A DNA stretch of 64,000 nt from Lysinibacillus irui (GTDB lineage Bacteria > Bacillota > Bacilli > Bacillales_A > Planococcaceae). The stretch lies in the NCBI RefSeq assembly GCF_028877475.1, contig NZ_CP113527.1:3465501-3529500 (forward strand), given 5' to 3'. The position numbers were made by a program, and so were the translations under genes. Positions 16,632-24,284 of this stretch are shown here, piece after piece. The first letter of the stretch is position 1. Each line of letters begins with the position of its first letter. Under the pieces are notes generated by a model. The model searched no databases. It saw only the letters and a program-made list of their open reading frames with translations, and was not told where the DNA came from.

Positions 16632-16670
16632 AAAGGGATTGTTTCAAAATGATTTTGAAACAATCCCTTT
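16632..16670. terminator. Bidirectional terminator (yuzD/yutJ)
   Basis: A perfect 18-bp inverted repeat (AAAGGGATTGTTTCAAAA and its complement) with a TGA loop separates the convergent yuzD and yutJ genes. Confidence 0.9.
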
Positions 16671-16677
16671 CAACTAA

Positions 16678-17742
16678 TTAATCATTTTGACGTTTGTAAT
16701 ACCATAGTAATCCTGATTTCATCAAGCGAGCGATACGACCTGTTACTGTTGTATCAGCTAAATATACAAAGCCTTGTTTTTTACCAAGAGCTCCCATAAA
16801 GCCTTTTAATTTAATATCCGGCATTTTCTCTGGTAATTGCTCACCTTTCCAACGCATACGAAGTACTTTCACGATTTGCTCCGCTTGTTCCTCAGCCAAT
16901 TGGGCTGTTGGTGGCAAATCTGATGCAGCACAATCCCCTACAACATAGACATGCTCATCATCAAGTACATTAAAGTATTGCGTTACAAGAGGTCGATTAT
17001 GTTTATCCTTCTCAACATCTAGGTCACGAACGATTTTGACAGGTTGAACCCCAGCAGTCCATACGACAGCATCAAGTAAAATTTCATCATCATGATTGAA
17101 AATTTTCCCTGCCTCCACTTTTGTAATATTAGAATTGGCAACGACATCTACATTATGTTTTACAAACCAATCCTTGACGTATTTACTTAGTTTTTCTGGA
17201 AAATCCTTTAGAATACGTTGACCACGGTCAAATAATTTTATTTTTAAATCTGAACGACTTTCACGTAGCTCACTTGCAAGCTCAATTCCACTTAAGCCAG
17301 CCCCTACAATTCCCACTGTAGATCCAGCCGGTAAACCACAAAGTGCTTGGAATGTGGCACGAGATTGTCCCATTGTTTGGATGCTGTATGTGTTCTCTGC
17401 AGCACCTGGTACACCATGATATTTATCTTCACAACCTAGACCAATGACTAAATCATCATATTCAATACGTTGTCCGTCTTCTAAAATGACTACTTTTTCC
17501 GCACGATTAATTTCAACGACTTCACCATATATAGCTGTTAAACGTTCATGTTCTGGGAAGCTTACACGAATTTCTTTATCTGTTGCAGTCCCTGCTGCTA
17601 ATGCATAAAACTCAGTTTTTAAACTATGGAATGGGGCTCTATCTACTATAACTACCTCTCTGTCTAATGGCAGGTTATTTAATAGACGAAGCATGACACG
17701 CATATTGCCGTAGCCGCCACCTAAAAGTACTAATTTTCCCAT
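16678..17742 (-). CDS. yutJ: NADH dehydrogenase-like FAD flavoprotein (YutJ type)
   Basis: The 354-aa two-dinucleotide-fold oxidoreductase belongs to the type II NADH dehydrogenase group. The FAD motif is LLGGGYGNMRVM at the start, the NAD motif is VGIVGAGLSGIELASEL near residue 148, and YVVGDCAA near 270 is the second FAD contact. At 354 residues it is shorter than classical Ndh, and I see no long C-terminal membrane helix, so quinone reduction is inferred. Two Rex-type operators lie upstream, one over the -35 box, which implies control by the NADH/NAD ratio. Confidence 0.88.
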   Translation of the reverse strand: MGKLVLLGGGYGNMRVMLRLLNNLPLDREVVIVDRAPFHSLKTEFYALAAGTATDKEIRVSFPEHERLTAIYGEVVEINRAEKVVILEDGQRIEYDDLVIGLGCEDKYHGVPGAAENTYSIQTMGQSRATFQALCGLPAGSTVGIVGAGLSGIELASELRESRSDLKIKLFDRGQRILKDFPEKLSKYVKDWFVKHNVDVVANSNITKVEAGKIFNHDDEILLDAVVWTAGVQPVKIVRDLDVEKDKHNRPLVTQYFNVLDDEHVYVVGDCAASDLPPTAQLAEEQAEQIVKVLRMRWKGEQLPEKMPDIKLKGFMGALGKKQGFVYLADTTVTGRIARLMKSGLLWYYKRQND

Positions 17743-17796
17743 AATAGTCTCCTTTTATGTCTCTTTTAATAATTGTTCACAAAGTATCCACAAACG

Positions 17797-17825
17797 AGTA
17801 TAACTGATTGTGAGAAGTTTCACAA
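17797..17825 (-). promoter_or_regulatory. yutJ promoter
   Basis: On the minus strand there is -35 TTGTGA (plus 17820-17825), a 17-bp spacer, and -10 TATACT (plus 17797-17802), 55 bp upstream of yutJ. The -35 box lies inside the proximal Rex-type operator. Confidence 0.65.
17808..17825. promoter_or_regulatory. Rex-type operator 1 (proximal)
   Basis: TTGTGAGAAGTTTCACAA is an 18-bp near-palindrome that matches the Rex consensus TTGTGAA-N4-TTCACAA with one half imperfect. It overlaps the yutJ -35 box, so bound repressor would block RNA polymerase. Rex releases DNA when NADH is high. Confidence 0.75.
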
Positions 17826-17840
17826 TATCAGAATGAAATT

Positions 17841-17858
17841 TTGTGAAAGATTTCACAA
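17841..17858. promoter_or_regulatory. Rex-type operator 2 (distal)
   Basis: TTGTGAAAGATTTCACAA matches the Rex consensus in both half-sites. Its centre is 33 bp (about three turns) from operator 1, so two Rex dimers could bind on the same DNA face. Confidence 0.8.
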
Positions 17859-17962
17859 AACAAACGAGAACTTGCTGATTTCGCACGTTTTTATACGTAA
17901 TTACTAACGATTTTCCCTTTATCTGTTATAAAAAAACGTTCCTTTACCTTAAACTTAAATAA

Positions 17963-17991
17963 TTGACGAAAATCGTAAAACCGAGTAGCAT
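17963..17991 (+). promoter_or_regulatory. yuzB promoter
   Basis: There is -35 TTGACG, a 17-bp spacer, and -10 TAGCAT, ending 21 bp before the yuzB start. Confidence 0.5.
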
Positions 17992-18012
17992 TACTTTGGT
18001 GAGGTGACATGG

Positions 18013-18249
18013 ATGAATCCAATGGTTGAATTTTGTATTAGTAATTTAGCAAATGGCTCTCAAGCAACTTATGAAGTACTCGAACGCGACCCGAACATCG
18101 ACGTTTTAGAATATGGCTGCCTCAGTTATTGTACAAAGTGCTCAGAATCTTTTTATGCCATTGTAAACGGTGAATTAGTCGAAGCTGATTCTCCCGATGC
18201 ATTAACAAAAGCCATTTATCAGTTTATTGAAGAAAATCCATTATGGTAG
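18013..18249 (+). CDS. yuzB: YuzB family protein (DUF1450)
   Basis: The 78-aa protein begins MNPMVEFCISNLANGS and has a CLSYCTKC cluster near residue 36, the conserved cysteine pattern of DUF1450/YuzB. A CxxC-type metal or redox site is suggested. The function is unknown. A GTG at 18004 overlaps the ribosome site GAGGTG, so the ATG at 18013 is used. It is divergent from yutJ, as in B. subtilis. Confidence 0.87.
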   Translation: MNPMVEFCISNLANGSQATYEVLERDPNIDVLEYGCLSYCTKCSESFYAIVNGELVEADSPDALTKAIYQFIEENPLW

Positions 18250-18288
18250 TTTTTCTTAAATACCTATATGAATAAATTTGAACAAATA

Positions 18289-18326
18289 AAAAGGATGTTA
18301 TGCTAAAACAGCATAAACATCCTTTT
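18289..18326. terminator. Bidirectional terminator (yuzB/yutF)
   Basis: AAAAGGATGTTATGCT pairs with AGCATAAACATCCTTTT, with T-runs on both sides, between convergent yuzB and yutF. Confidence 0.85.
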
Positions 18327-18327
18327 A

Positions 18328-19080
18328 TTACTTTAATACATCCATTACATATGTAGGTCGACTTTCTTTCTCTAGAACAACCTTGGTAGGCGTAACGCCA
18401 GTATTTACGTGGATGGTGTCACAGCCAAAATTAATGCCACACATAATATCCGTATCATAATTATCACCGATCATTACCATATCTTCTTTAGTAAAGCGAT
18501 GCTCTATAGCGATCATTTCTAGCATGGCTGGTGATGGCTTACCTATGTAGATTGGTTCAACATCAGCAACCTCACCTACTAAGCGAGCAAAGGAACCATT
18601 ACCGGGTAAGAAACCATATTCGGTTGGGAATTTAATATCTTGATTAGTAGCAACAAAAACGGCTCCCTTTTGGACAAAAATCGTAGCTCTAGCTAGCGCC
18701 ATATAATCAAGCGTACGATCAATCCCCATAACAAATACATCCGGCTCATCCTCAACAGGCACAATATTTTCATTAAGTAATGCCTGTCGAATACCATCTG
18801 TACCCATCATGGCTACTTTTTTACCTGGAAAATTAAGTGCCACATACTTTGCTGTTACCAATGCACTTGAATAAATATGCTCTAATGGTGCCTTTATACC
18901 AATAGACAATAAAGCTTCTTGCAGTTGTTCTCGCGTCTTCGAAGAGTTATTTGTTACATAGAATGGCTCGATTCCTGCTTGCTGTAAACGATGAATAAAA
19001 GCAACCGCAGAAGGAATTCCTTCCTTCCCACGGTAGACAGTGCCATCTAAATCAAAACAATAGGCTTTATATTGTTTCAT
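18328..19080 (-). CDS. yutF: HAD-superfamily (NagD-type, class IIA) sugar phosphatase YutF
   Basis: The 250-aa phosphatase has the nucleophile motif CFDLDGTVYRG at residues 8-18, motif II VTNNSSKT near 43, the C2-type cap, and the final motif MIGDNYDTDIMCGIN near 200. This order identifies the NagD/AraL class IIA group. It hydrolyses small phosphorylated metabolites, with substrate not predictable. Its ATG overlaps the yutE stop by four bases, so the two are translationally coupled. Confidence 0.9.
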   Translation of the reverse strand: MKQYKAYCFDLDGTVYRGKEGIPSAVAFIHRLQQAGIEPFYVTNNSSKTREQLQEALLSIGIKAPLEHIYSSALVTAKYVALNFPGKKVAMMGTDGIRQALLNENIVPVEDEPDVFVMGIDRTLDYMALARATIFVQKGAVFVATNQDIKFPTEYGFLPGNGSFARLVGEVADVEPIYIGKPSPAMLEMIAIEHRFTKEDMVMIGDNYDTDIMCGINFGCDTIHVNTGVTPTKVVLEKESRPTYVMDVLK

Positions 19081-19529
19081 TGATGATCCTCTGGCAAAAA
19101 TGCAGAAACTGGCCCTAATTCATTTGTTAAATAATTATGGACCGCTGGCGAGAATTGCTTAAGAGCTGATAAATTGTTTGTTAATACATTGATAACCTCT
19201 TGGATATCTACATCTATAAACTCGCGTACAAGCATTTTACGCAAGCCCACAACGGCTTTATATGGTGCTTCCATTTCAGCAGCTACAACTTTTTCATCGA
19301 CTAAAATATCAATAATATCCTCGTAGCTTCCTGGATCGCGCATAATGAAACCGTCAATCATTAAATTTCCTACATCCATCATTGACTCCATAATGTTGTG
19401 TCCAATTCGCTCGATAGCTAATTTCTTTATATCATTTTGAAGCCAGTTATCCTCTGACTCCAAAATTGCTAATAGCCCATCTAAGTACTGTAAATTTTTT
19501 GTGATTTTATTACGATCTACAAAATACAC
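19077..19529 (-). CDS. yutE: YutE, DUF86/HepT-like protein
   Basis: The 150-aa all-helical protein belongs to the DUF86 (HepT-like, HEPN) group, with the pattern AIERIGHNIMESMMDVGNLMI near residue 40. Solo chromosomal members such as YutE are conserved in Bacilli next to yutF. No MNT nucleotidyltransferase partner is present, so a toxin role is not supported. The frame opens at 19544, but the homologous N-terminus (YFVDRNKI) starts at the GTG at 19529 behind GGGGGC. Confidence 0.82.
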   Translation of the reverse strand: MYFVDRNKITKNLQYLDGLLAILESEDNWLQNDIKKLAIERIGHNIMESMMDVGNLMIDGFIMRDPGSYEDIIDILVDEKVVAAEMEAPYKAVVGLRKMLVREFIDVDIQEVINVLTNNLSALKQFSPAVHNYLTNELGPVSAFLPEDHQ

Positions 19530-19617
19530 AAGGAAAGCCCCCATTCAAATCATTAAAAGTTGATAGTCTTTTCTCTTCTATAGTACCATAACTATAGGAT
19601 TGGAAGGAGATTAAAAG

Positions 19618-19884
19618 ATGGAACGTTTTTTTTTATATGATGATGTCGAAGATACAAAAACACGCTTTGTTAGTTTTGCTGGGAAAAAGTTACGTTATGA
19701 TTTAGCTATTTTACAATCAGGCCGCTTCTTTGGGAAAGTACTTGTCATGGATATCCAATTTGGTCGCTTTGCTATTATCGGCCCTGATGATGTAGAAGAA
19801 CCAGGTTATTTAGAACATGTGTATAATCGCACAGAGGAAGAAACAGTCGAATTACGAGAATATTTACGTGAATTATTGAACTAA
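19618..19884 (+). CDS. DUF3055 family protein
   Basis: The 88-aa acidic protein (FLYDDVEDTKTRFVSFAG, SGRFFGKVLVMDIQFGRFAII) fits DUF3055, a small Bacillus family of unknown function. GGAAGGAG precedes the ATG. It is divergent from yutE and ends in a terminator. Confidence 0.78.
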   Translation: MERFFLYDDVEDTKTRFVSFAGKKLRYDLAILQSGRFFGKVLVMDIQFGRFAIIGPDDVEEPGYLEHVYNRTEEETVELREYLRELLN

Positions 19885-19900
19885 CACCTTTTATAAACTG

Positions 19901-19945
19901 CCCCGTAAACGTTAGAAACAACTTTTAACGACTACGGGGTGTTTA
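19901..19945 (+). terminator. Terminator of the DUF3055 gene
   Basis: CCCCGTAAACGTTA pairs with TTAACGACTACGGGG, followed by TGTTTATAT. It starts 16 bp after the stop codon. Confidence 0.65.
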
Positions 19946-19954
19946 TATATGGCA

Positions 19955-19995
19955 TAAAAAAATTTCGCAGCTCTAAGCTATTGCGAAATCTTTTT
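19955..19995. terminator. Second, bidirectional terminator-like hairpin
   Basis: ATTTCGCA/TGCGAAAT with a 12-nt loop has an A-run on the left and TTTTT on the right. It can serve the DUF3055 gene from the left or the small gene at 20034-20213 from the right. Confidence 0.6.
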
Positions 19996-20033
19996 ACTTA
20001 TAGTCTTTTTACTTATAGTCTTTTTACTTATAG
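19989..20033. repeat. Three perfect 15-bp tandem repeats
   Basis: TCTTTTTACTTATAG occurs three times head to tail. The first copy is the T-run of the hairpin at 19962-19989, and the array ends exactly where the small leftward gene stops. Confidence 0.95.
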
Positions 20034-20213
20034 CTATTTATTTAAAGTAGATGGATTATCTTTATTATGTGGCTTGTCTTTATTTTCATTATCATTTTGT
20101 TTTTTCGCTTGCTCATTTTGACCAATGACAGCTAAATCATCTACACTTAAATCAAAGCCAAACCCATATTCCTCTCGATCTAATGGCTTTTTATTACGTT
20201 TTTCCTTTGCCAA
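20034..20213 (-). CDS. Small charged protein of unknown function
   Basis: The 59-aa hydrophilic protein starts at a TTG with a near-perfect GGAGGTGAT eight bases upstream. It reads MAKEKRNKKPLDREEYGFGFDLSVDD-like at the start and has an Asn/Lys/Asp-rich tail (NDNENKDKPHNKDN). It has no membrane segment and no domain I recognise. The strong ribosome site supports it as real. Confidence 0.6.
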   Translation of the reverse strand: MAKEKRNKKPLDREEYGFGFDLSVDDLAVIGQNEQAKKQNDNENKDKPHNKDNPSTLNK

Positions 20214-20278
20214 TATGATCACCTCCAGTCATAAATTATCCTTTTTTTTATGATTTATACTTCTTTTTCATCATAATA

Positions 20279-20806
20279 TTAAGCCGTTGCATCCTTAATA
20301 ATCCATTGCGCAGCGCTAATTAAATCTGGAAAGACAGCATCAGCTAATGGGTCTTGTTCCCCTAGGAATACACCCTTTGTTCCCGCTCGTTTTCCTGCCA
20401 TAATATCCGTATCGGTATCTCCTACCATATAGGATTTTGATAAATCAATATTATATTTCTTCCCTAGATCCACAATTAATTTACTATTGGGCTTTCGGCA
20501 AGCACAGCCAGACTTTGGCTTATGCGGACAATAAACGACTTCGTGGATGGTTGCTCCCTTTTTCTTTAACTCCTTCACCATATGCTCATGTATTTTTTGC
20601 AAGCCACTTTCCTTCATAAAACCTAAACCTACGCCACCTTGATTTGTCACGACAAAAACATAATCAAAATGCTTATTTAGCTTTTTTATCGCTTCAGGTA
20701 CATGTGGCAAAAAATACAGATCCTTCGGCTTATTCACGAATTTTACACGATTCGTTAGTACTTCATTGATGACACCATCACGATCTAAAAATACGGCTCT
20801 TTTCAT
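20279..20806 (-). CDS. HAD-IIIA phosphatase (GmhB/D,D-heptose bisphosphatase-like)
   Basis: The 175-aa phosphatase begins MKRAVFLDRDGVINE, with the DxD nucleophile, then VVTNQGGVGLG, the zinc-binding loop CPHKPKSGCACRKP (four Cys/His ligands) near residue 98, and MVGDTDTDIMAGKRAG. This is the GmhB/histidinol-phosphatase type fold. Gram-positives rarely make heptose, so the true substrate is open. AAAGGTGTG precedes the ATG at 20806, which is preferred over the longer frame. Confidence 0.85.
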   Translation of the reverse strand: MKRAVFLDRDGVINEVLTNRVKFVNKPKDLYFLPHVPEAIKKLNKHFDYVFVVTNQGGVGLGFMKESGLQKIHEHMVKELKKKGATIHEVVYCPHKPKSGCACRKPNSKLIVDLGKKYNIDLSKSYMVGDTDTDIMAGKRAGTKGVFLGEQDPLADAVFPDLISAAQWIIKDATA

Positions 20807-20880
20807 TTCAACACACCTTTGATAGCTGTTTTGAGCTTTAGTTTTCCCCAATTTTTCTAAAGATAACAAGAACAAAGAAA

Positions 20881-20907
20881 AAACCTGATGCCTAGCACAT
20901 CAGGTTT
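20881..20907. terminator. Terminator between yutD and the HAD-IIIA gene
   Basis: AAACCTGATG/CATCAGGTTT (10 bp) with a U-run in leftward RNA, 7 bp after the yutD stop. Confidence 0.85.
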
Positions 20908-20914
20908 TAGTAAT

Positions 20915-21262
20915 TTATTCTGCTAATGATTCGTGATCTGTTGGCTTTGATAGCTCATTCGCATCCAATACTTCTGGCTTTTTCGTGACTTTACCAGTTT
21001 TCCGTAGGACAAAATAAGCACAGCCAAAATTACAATACTCATATAGGTAATCTTGCAACGTACTTATTTTCGTATCAAACGTTGATTTTTGATTTTTATC
21101 ATCAAAAAAGCCCTTTAAACGTAATTGGTTATAGCCCCAATCGCCTACAATATAATCATATCTAGCTAAGATATCTGAGTACCTTTCCTGGAAAACATCC
21201 TCCTGAAAGGCTTCTCGATAGTCTTCTATTAGTTCATATTCTAATCCTTCAACTATGATCAA
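20915..21262 (-). CDS. yutD: YutD family protein (DUF1027)
   Basis: The 115-aa protein matches the YutD family closely: EDYREAFQEDVFQERYSDIL, RYDYIVGDWGYNQLRLKGFF, FDTKISTLQDYLYEYCNFGC. Its function is unknown. It starts with TTG at 21262, six bases after GGGTGGTG. It follows lipA by 33 bp and probably shares its transcript, as in B. subtilis where yutD adjoins lipA. Confidence 0.88.
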   Translation of the reverse strand: MIIVEGLEYELIEDYREAFQEDVFQERYSDILARYDYIVGDWGYNQLRLKGFFDDKNQKSTFDTKISTLQDYLYEYCNFGCAYFVLRKTGKVTKKPEVLDANELSKPTDHESLAE

Positions 21263-21295
21263 AGTGACACCACCCTTTTTGTTCAGCCTTGACGT

Positions 21296-22213
21296 TTAGA
21301 ATTCTGCTTGTAATTGACGTTCTTTTGTTGCAGCATTTACTTGTTCGTCAGCATGGTAACTACTACGTACAAGTGGGCCAGCTTCACAATGTTTAAAGCC
21401 TTTTTCCATAGCGATCTTACGCAGTTTACCAAATTCTATTGGTGAATAATACTTTTTAACTGGAAGATGCTTTTTCGTTGGCTGTAAATATTGTCCAATC
21501 GTCATAATATCTACATTATTCGCACGTAAATCATCCATTACTTCTAAAATTTCTTCGTGTGTTTCACCTAATCCAATCATTAAAGATGATTTTGTTGGAA
21601 TATCTGGCTGCATCTCTTTTGCCAAACGAAGGAACTCTAAAGAGCGTTCGTATTTTGCACGAGCACGTACTCTTGGTGTTAAGCGACGTACTGTTTCAAT
21701 ATTATGATTTAAAATATCTGGTTTCGCATCCATAAGCATTTGAAGGTTTTCCTTCACTCCACCTAAATCTGATGGTAATACCTCAACAGATGTGAATGGA
21801 CTTTTACGGCGAATAGCACGAACTGTTTCTGCTAAAACCTGTGCACCGCCATCCTTTAAATCGTCACGCGCTACCATTGTAATAACCACGTGTTTTAGGT
21901 TCATAATAGCTACTGAATCTGCAACGCGCTCTGGTTCTGCTAAATCTAATTCATTAGGTAAGCCTGTTTTAACGGCACAGAAACGGCATGCACGTGTACA
22001 TACAGATCCAAGAATCATCATAGTAGCAGTTCGTCTTTCTCCCCAACATTCATGGATATTTGGACAGCGAGCCTCTTCACAAACTGTATGCAGATTTTTT
22101 TCACGCATTAGCTTTTTAAGCCCTTTATATTCATCATTCGTGTTTAGTTTTATTTTTAGCCACTCTGGTTTTCTTAAATGTTCTTCTTTACTTGTAGGTT
22201 TACAAGATGTCAT
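21296..22213 (-). CDS. lipA: Lipoyl synthase
   Basis: The 305-aa radical-SAM enzyme inserts two sulfurs into protein-bound octanoate. Both cluster motifs are intact: the auxiliary cluster [12 protein letters not shown] and the radical-SAM motif CTRACRFC. The C-terminal RSSYHADEQ supplies the conserved serine ligand. The ATG at 22213 behind ATAGGGGCG is preferred. Dependence on Fe-S clusters and lipoylated GcvH links it to the suf operon and gcvH elsewhere in the window. Confidence 0.95.
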   Translation of the reverse strand: MTSCKPTSKEEHLRKPEWLKIKLNTNDEYKGLKKLMREKNLHTVCEEARCPNIHECWGERRTATMMILGSVCTRACRFCAVKTGLPNELDLAEPERVADSVAIMNLKHVVITMVARDDLKDGGAQVLAETVRAIRRKSPFTSVEVLPSDLGGVKENLQMLMDAKPDILNHNIETVRRLTPRVRARAKYERSLEFLRLAKEMQPDIPTKSSLMIGLGETHEEILEVMDDLRANNVDIMTIGQYLQPTKKHLPVKKYYSPIEFGKLRKIAMEKGFKHCEAGPLVRSSYHADEQVNAATKERQLQAEF

Positions 22214-22320
22214 ACGAATATCGCCCCTATCAAAAATATGCATTTTTTAATATTAACTATCTTCACTGTTGTCAATGTAACATATTAAATGAACTCCAAC
22301 AACTATCACAACAAACATTT

Positions 22321-23097
22321 CTATTTAAATGGGACAGGTATTTCAATGGAAGGTTGAGGTGCATCACTGCTATTTGTATAAATGTTTGGAACAGGCCCTC
22401 TTGTTAAGCCCATTGCTACAGGGATATCCTGTGCAACGGTTGAAGATTTACTTGCAAATGGGACAATAATCTGGACATTTACTTCTAAATGAATGCCTAC
22501 CTCCACATAGGCACTGTTAATCCCAAATTCTTGAATGGAGGATGTCACATTGCTATGAACGTTCCCAATTACGTGGAAGCGAATCGGGATTTTTGGTCCT
22601 AGATTTCCGAGCAAAGGGATATTAGCCGCCTGACCAAGTGGCACAAAGAAAACTATACCATCACCTTCTTGAATTCTGTTTATATCGTATTCAACATTCT
22701 CTAATTCAGGTAAATGGGATAATTCCCCTTGTTCAGCTTGCTCTAAATACATTTTGACAAGCTCTAATGTCTCCGCTCGAACACGATTAATAATTTCCGT
22801 ATTAAATTTTGTCGTCATCATTTCAGACGTACCTGGAGGAATATCTTCAATGATATCATTTACATCTAATACATTGGAGGTACGCGAATTAATTGCTTTA
22901 CTCACAACATATGATGCAATTTTATTGGTCTGTACTTCAGCGTATTGCAAATAGGTGGGCATGAGCCTTTCATTTAAAAAATAAATAAATAATATAAGGC
23001 AAGCAACCATACTAATAATTAAAATGGTTAATCGATTAAGACGCATTCCCCTTTTACTATATGAGCGTAATTTCATTCTTTTTCGAGGGAAAAACAA
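22321..23097 (-). CDS. yunB: Sporulation protein YunB
   Basis: The 258-aa protein has one N-terminal membrane helix (LTILIISMVACLILFIYFL) and an extracytoplasmic domain with YAEVQTNKIASYVVSKAIN and FVPLGQAANIPLLGNLGPKIPIRF, the YunB family pattern. In B. subtilis yunB is expressed in the mother cell during sporulation. The start is a TTG at 23097, six bases after a perfect GGAGGAG. That ribosome site lies inside the terminator hairpin of the upstream gene. Confidence 0.88.
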   Translation of the reverse strand: MFFPRKRMKLRSYSKRGMRLNRLTILIISMVACLILFIYFLNERLMPTYLQYAEVQTNKIASYVVSKAINSRTSNVLDVNDIIEDIPPGTSEMMTTKFNTEIINRVRAETLELVKMYLEQAEQGELSHLPELENVEYDINRIQEGDGIVFFVPLGQAANIPLLGNLGPKIPIRFHVIGNVHSNVTSSIQEFGINSAYVEVGIHLEVNVQIIVPFASKSSTVAQDIPVAMGLTRGPVPNIYTNSSDAPQPSIEIPVPFK

Positions 23098-23137
23098 AAA
23101 AATCTCCTCCTGTTCCATAACGTATGAACAGGAGGAG
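23098..23137 (-). terminator. Terminator of the HD-GYP gene, overlapping the yunB ribosome site
   Basis: CTCCTCCTGTTC and GAACAGGAGGAG form a perfect 12-bp stem with a 10-nt loop, followed in leftward RNA by ATTTTTTTG. The 3' arm is the Shine-Dalgarno sequence of yunB, and the U-run runs into its TTG start. Confidence 0.85.
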
Positions 23138-23141
23138 CAAT

Positions 23142-24251
23142 TTATTCTACTTTTGTAGGAACCACATAATCTGTCTCAACATTTTCGATTGTCACTCCAG
23201 GATAGTCCACTAAATTAATTTCATATGTAGCTGCGAGCAATTGATTTTGCTCCTCAAAAATACGAATCCACGGCAATGCTGCATCTAATGGATTTTGTCT
23301 AGAGACAATACCACGTCGTCCATCAGATAACTTTAAAATAACGCCATTAGGATAATGGACAACAGCTCGTTTTAAAGCTTTTACAATTCGTGCATCAAAC
23401 AGAGTACCAGAGCCCGCTTCAACGATAGCTAGTCCTTGTGAGGGCAACATCTTTTCACGATAAACACGATTTGTAGTAACAGCATCAAATACATCAGCAA
23501 CGCCAATAATCTTGGCAAATGGATGAATTTCAAAGTCTACAAGGCCTCTTGGATAGCCACTTCCATCAATGCGTTCATGATGTTGAAATGCACAGTGTGC
23601 CACAAGCAATGAGATGGAATGTAAATTGCGCAATAAATCAAAGCCATAACGAGCATGCATTTTCATTGCTTCAAACTCCTCATTTGAGAGGCGACCTGGC
23701 TTTGTTAAAATGTCTTTCGGTACCATTAGCTTACCAACATCGTGCAATAATGCACCAATCCCTATCAAGCGTAAATCCTCAGCTGAATAGCCAAGTTCTT
23801 TGGCAATCGCAATAGAATACAATGTCACTTGGAAGGAGTGTTGATAAAGATATTCATCAAATAAATAAGCATCTGTTAGTATCGTTAAAATTTCATCATT
23901 GCCTGTAACAGCCGAAAGTAGCTCATCTACAATGGAGACAATTGTTTTAGATTGCTGATCTAAAATATAAGAGGCATTTACTTGATTTAAACCATCAATT
24001 GATTGGAATGAATCCTTAATAGTCGTAATGACTTTACTTCGCATAGCTGGTGGAACTGTCTCTTCTACTTCTATGCCATTAGAAATTTCATCGTCAATAT
24101 ATAAATAGTGTGTATTTAGCTGTTGAAGTCTTTGAATAATACGGTCATTAATGACAACATCTTTCTTTAAAAGCGGATGACCTGCTTCATTCCAAATGGT
24201 TCTTCCTAATACCATTCCTTCTTTTAATACATCGATTGAAATTAATCGCAT
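23142..24251 (-). CDS. HD-GYP domain phosphodiesterase-like protein
   Basis: The 369-aa protein has an HD-GYP domain at about residues 110-290 with the metal motif LLHDVGKLMVPKDIL, then HHERIDGSGYPRGL and ADVFDAVTTNR. HD-GYP proteins hydrolyse c-di-GMP, and the key HD and GYP residues are present. There is no signal peptide or obvious sensor module, and the N-terminal 100 residues resemble those of other stand-alone HD-GYP proteins. It lies between yunB and yunD, where B. subtilis has yunC. Confidence 0.88.
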   Translation of the reverse strand: MRLISIDVLKEGMVLGRTIWNEAGHPLLKKDVVINDRIIQRLQQLNTHYLYIDDEISNGIEVEETVPPAMRSKVITTIKDSFQSIDGLNQVNASYILDQQSKTIVSIVDELLSAVTGNDEILTILTDAYLFDEYLYQHSFQVTLYSIAIAKELGYSAEDLRLIGIGALLHDVGKLMVPKDILTKPGRLSNEEFEAMKMHARYGFDLLRNLHSISLLVAHCAFQHHERIDGSGYPRGLVDFEIHPFAKIIGVADVFDAVTTNRVYREKMLPSQGLAIVEAGSGTLFDARIVKALKRAVVHYPNGVILKLSDGRRGIVSRQNPLDAALPWIRIFEEQNQLLAATYEINLVDYPGVTIENVETDYVVPTKVE

Positions 24252-24284
24252 GACTTCTTCCCCAATCCATTCTTTAAGCTCTCT

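Noticed and set aside
19077..19529. HepT-type toxin of a MNT/HEPN pair
   Set aside because: No nucleotidyltransferase partner is present, and the yutE-yutF arrangement is conserved housekeeping in Bacilli.
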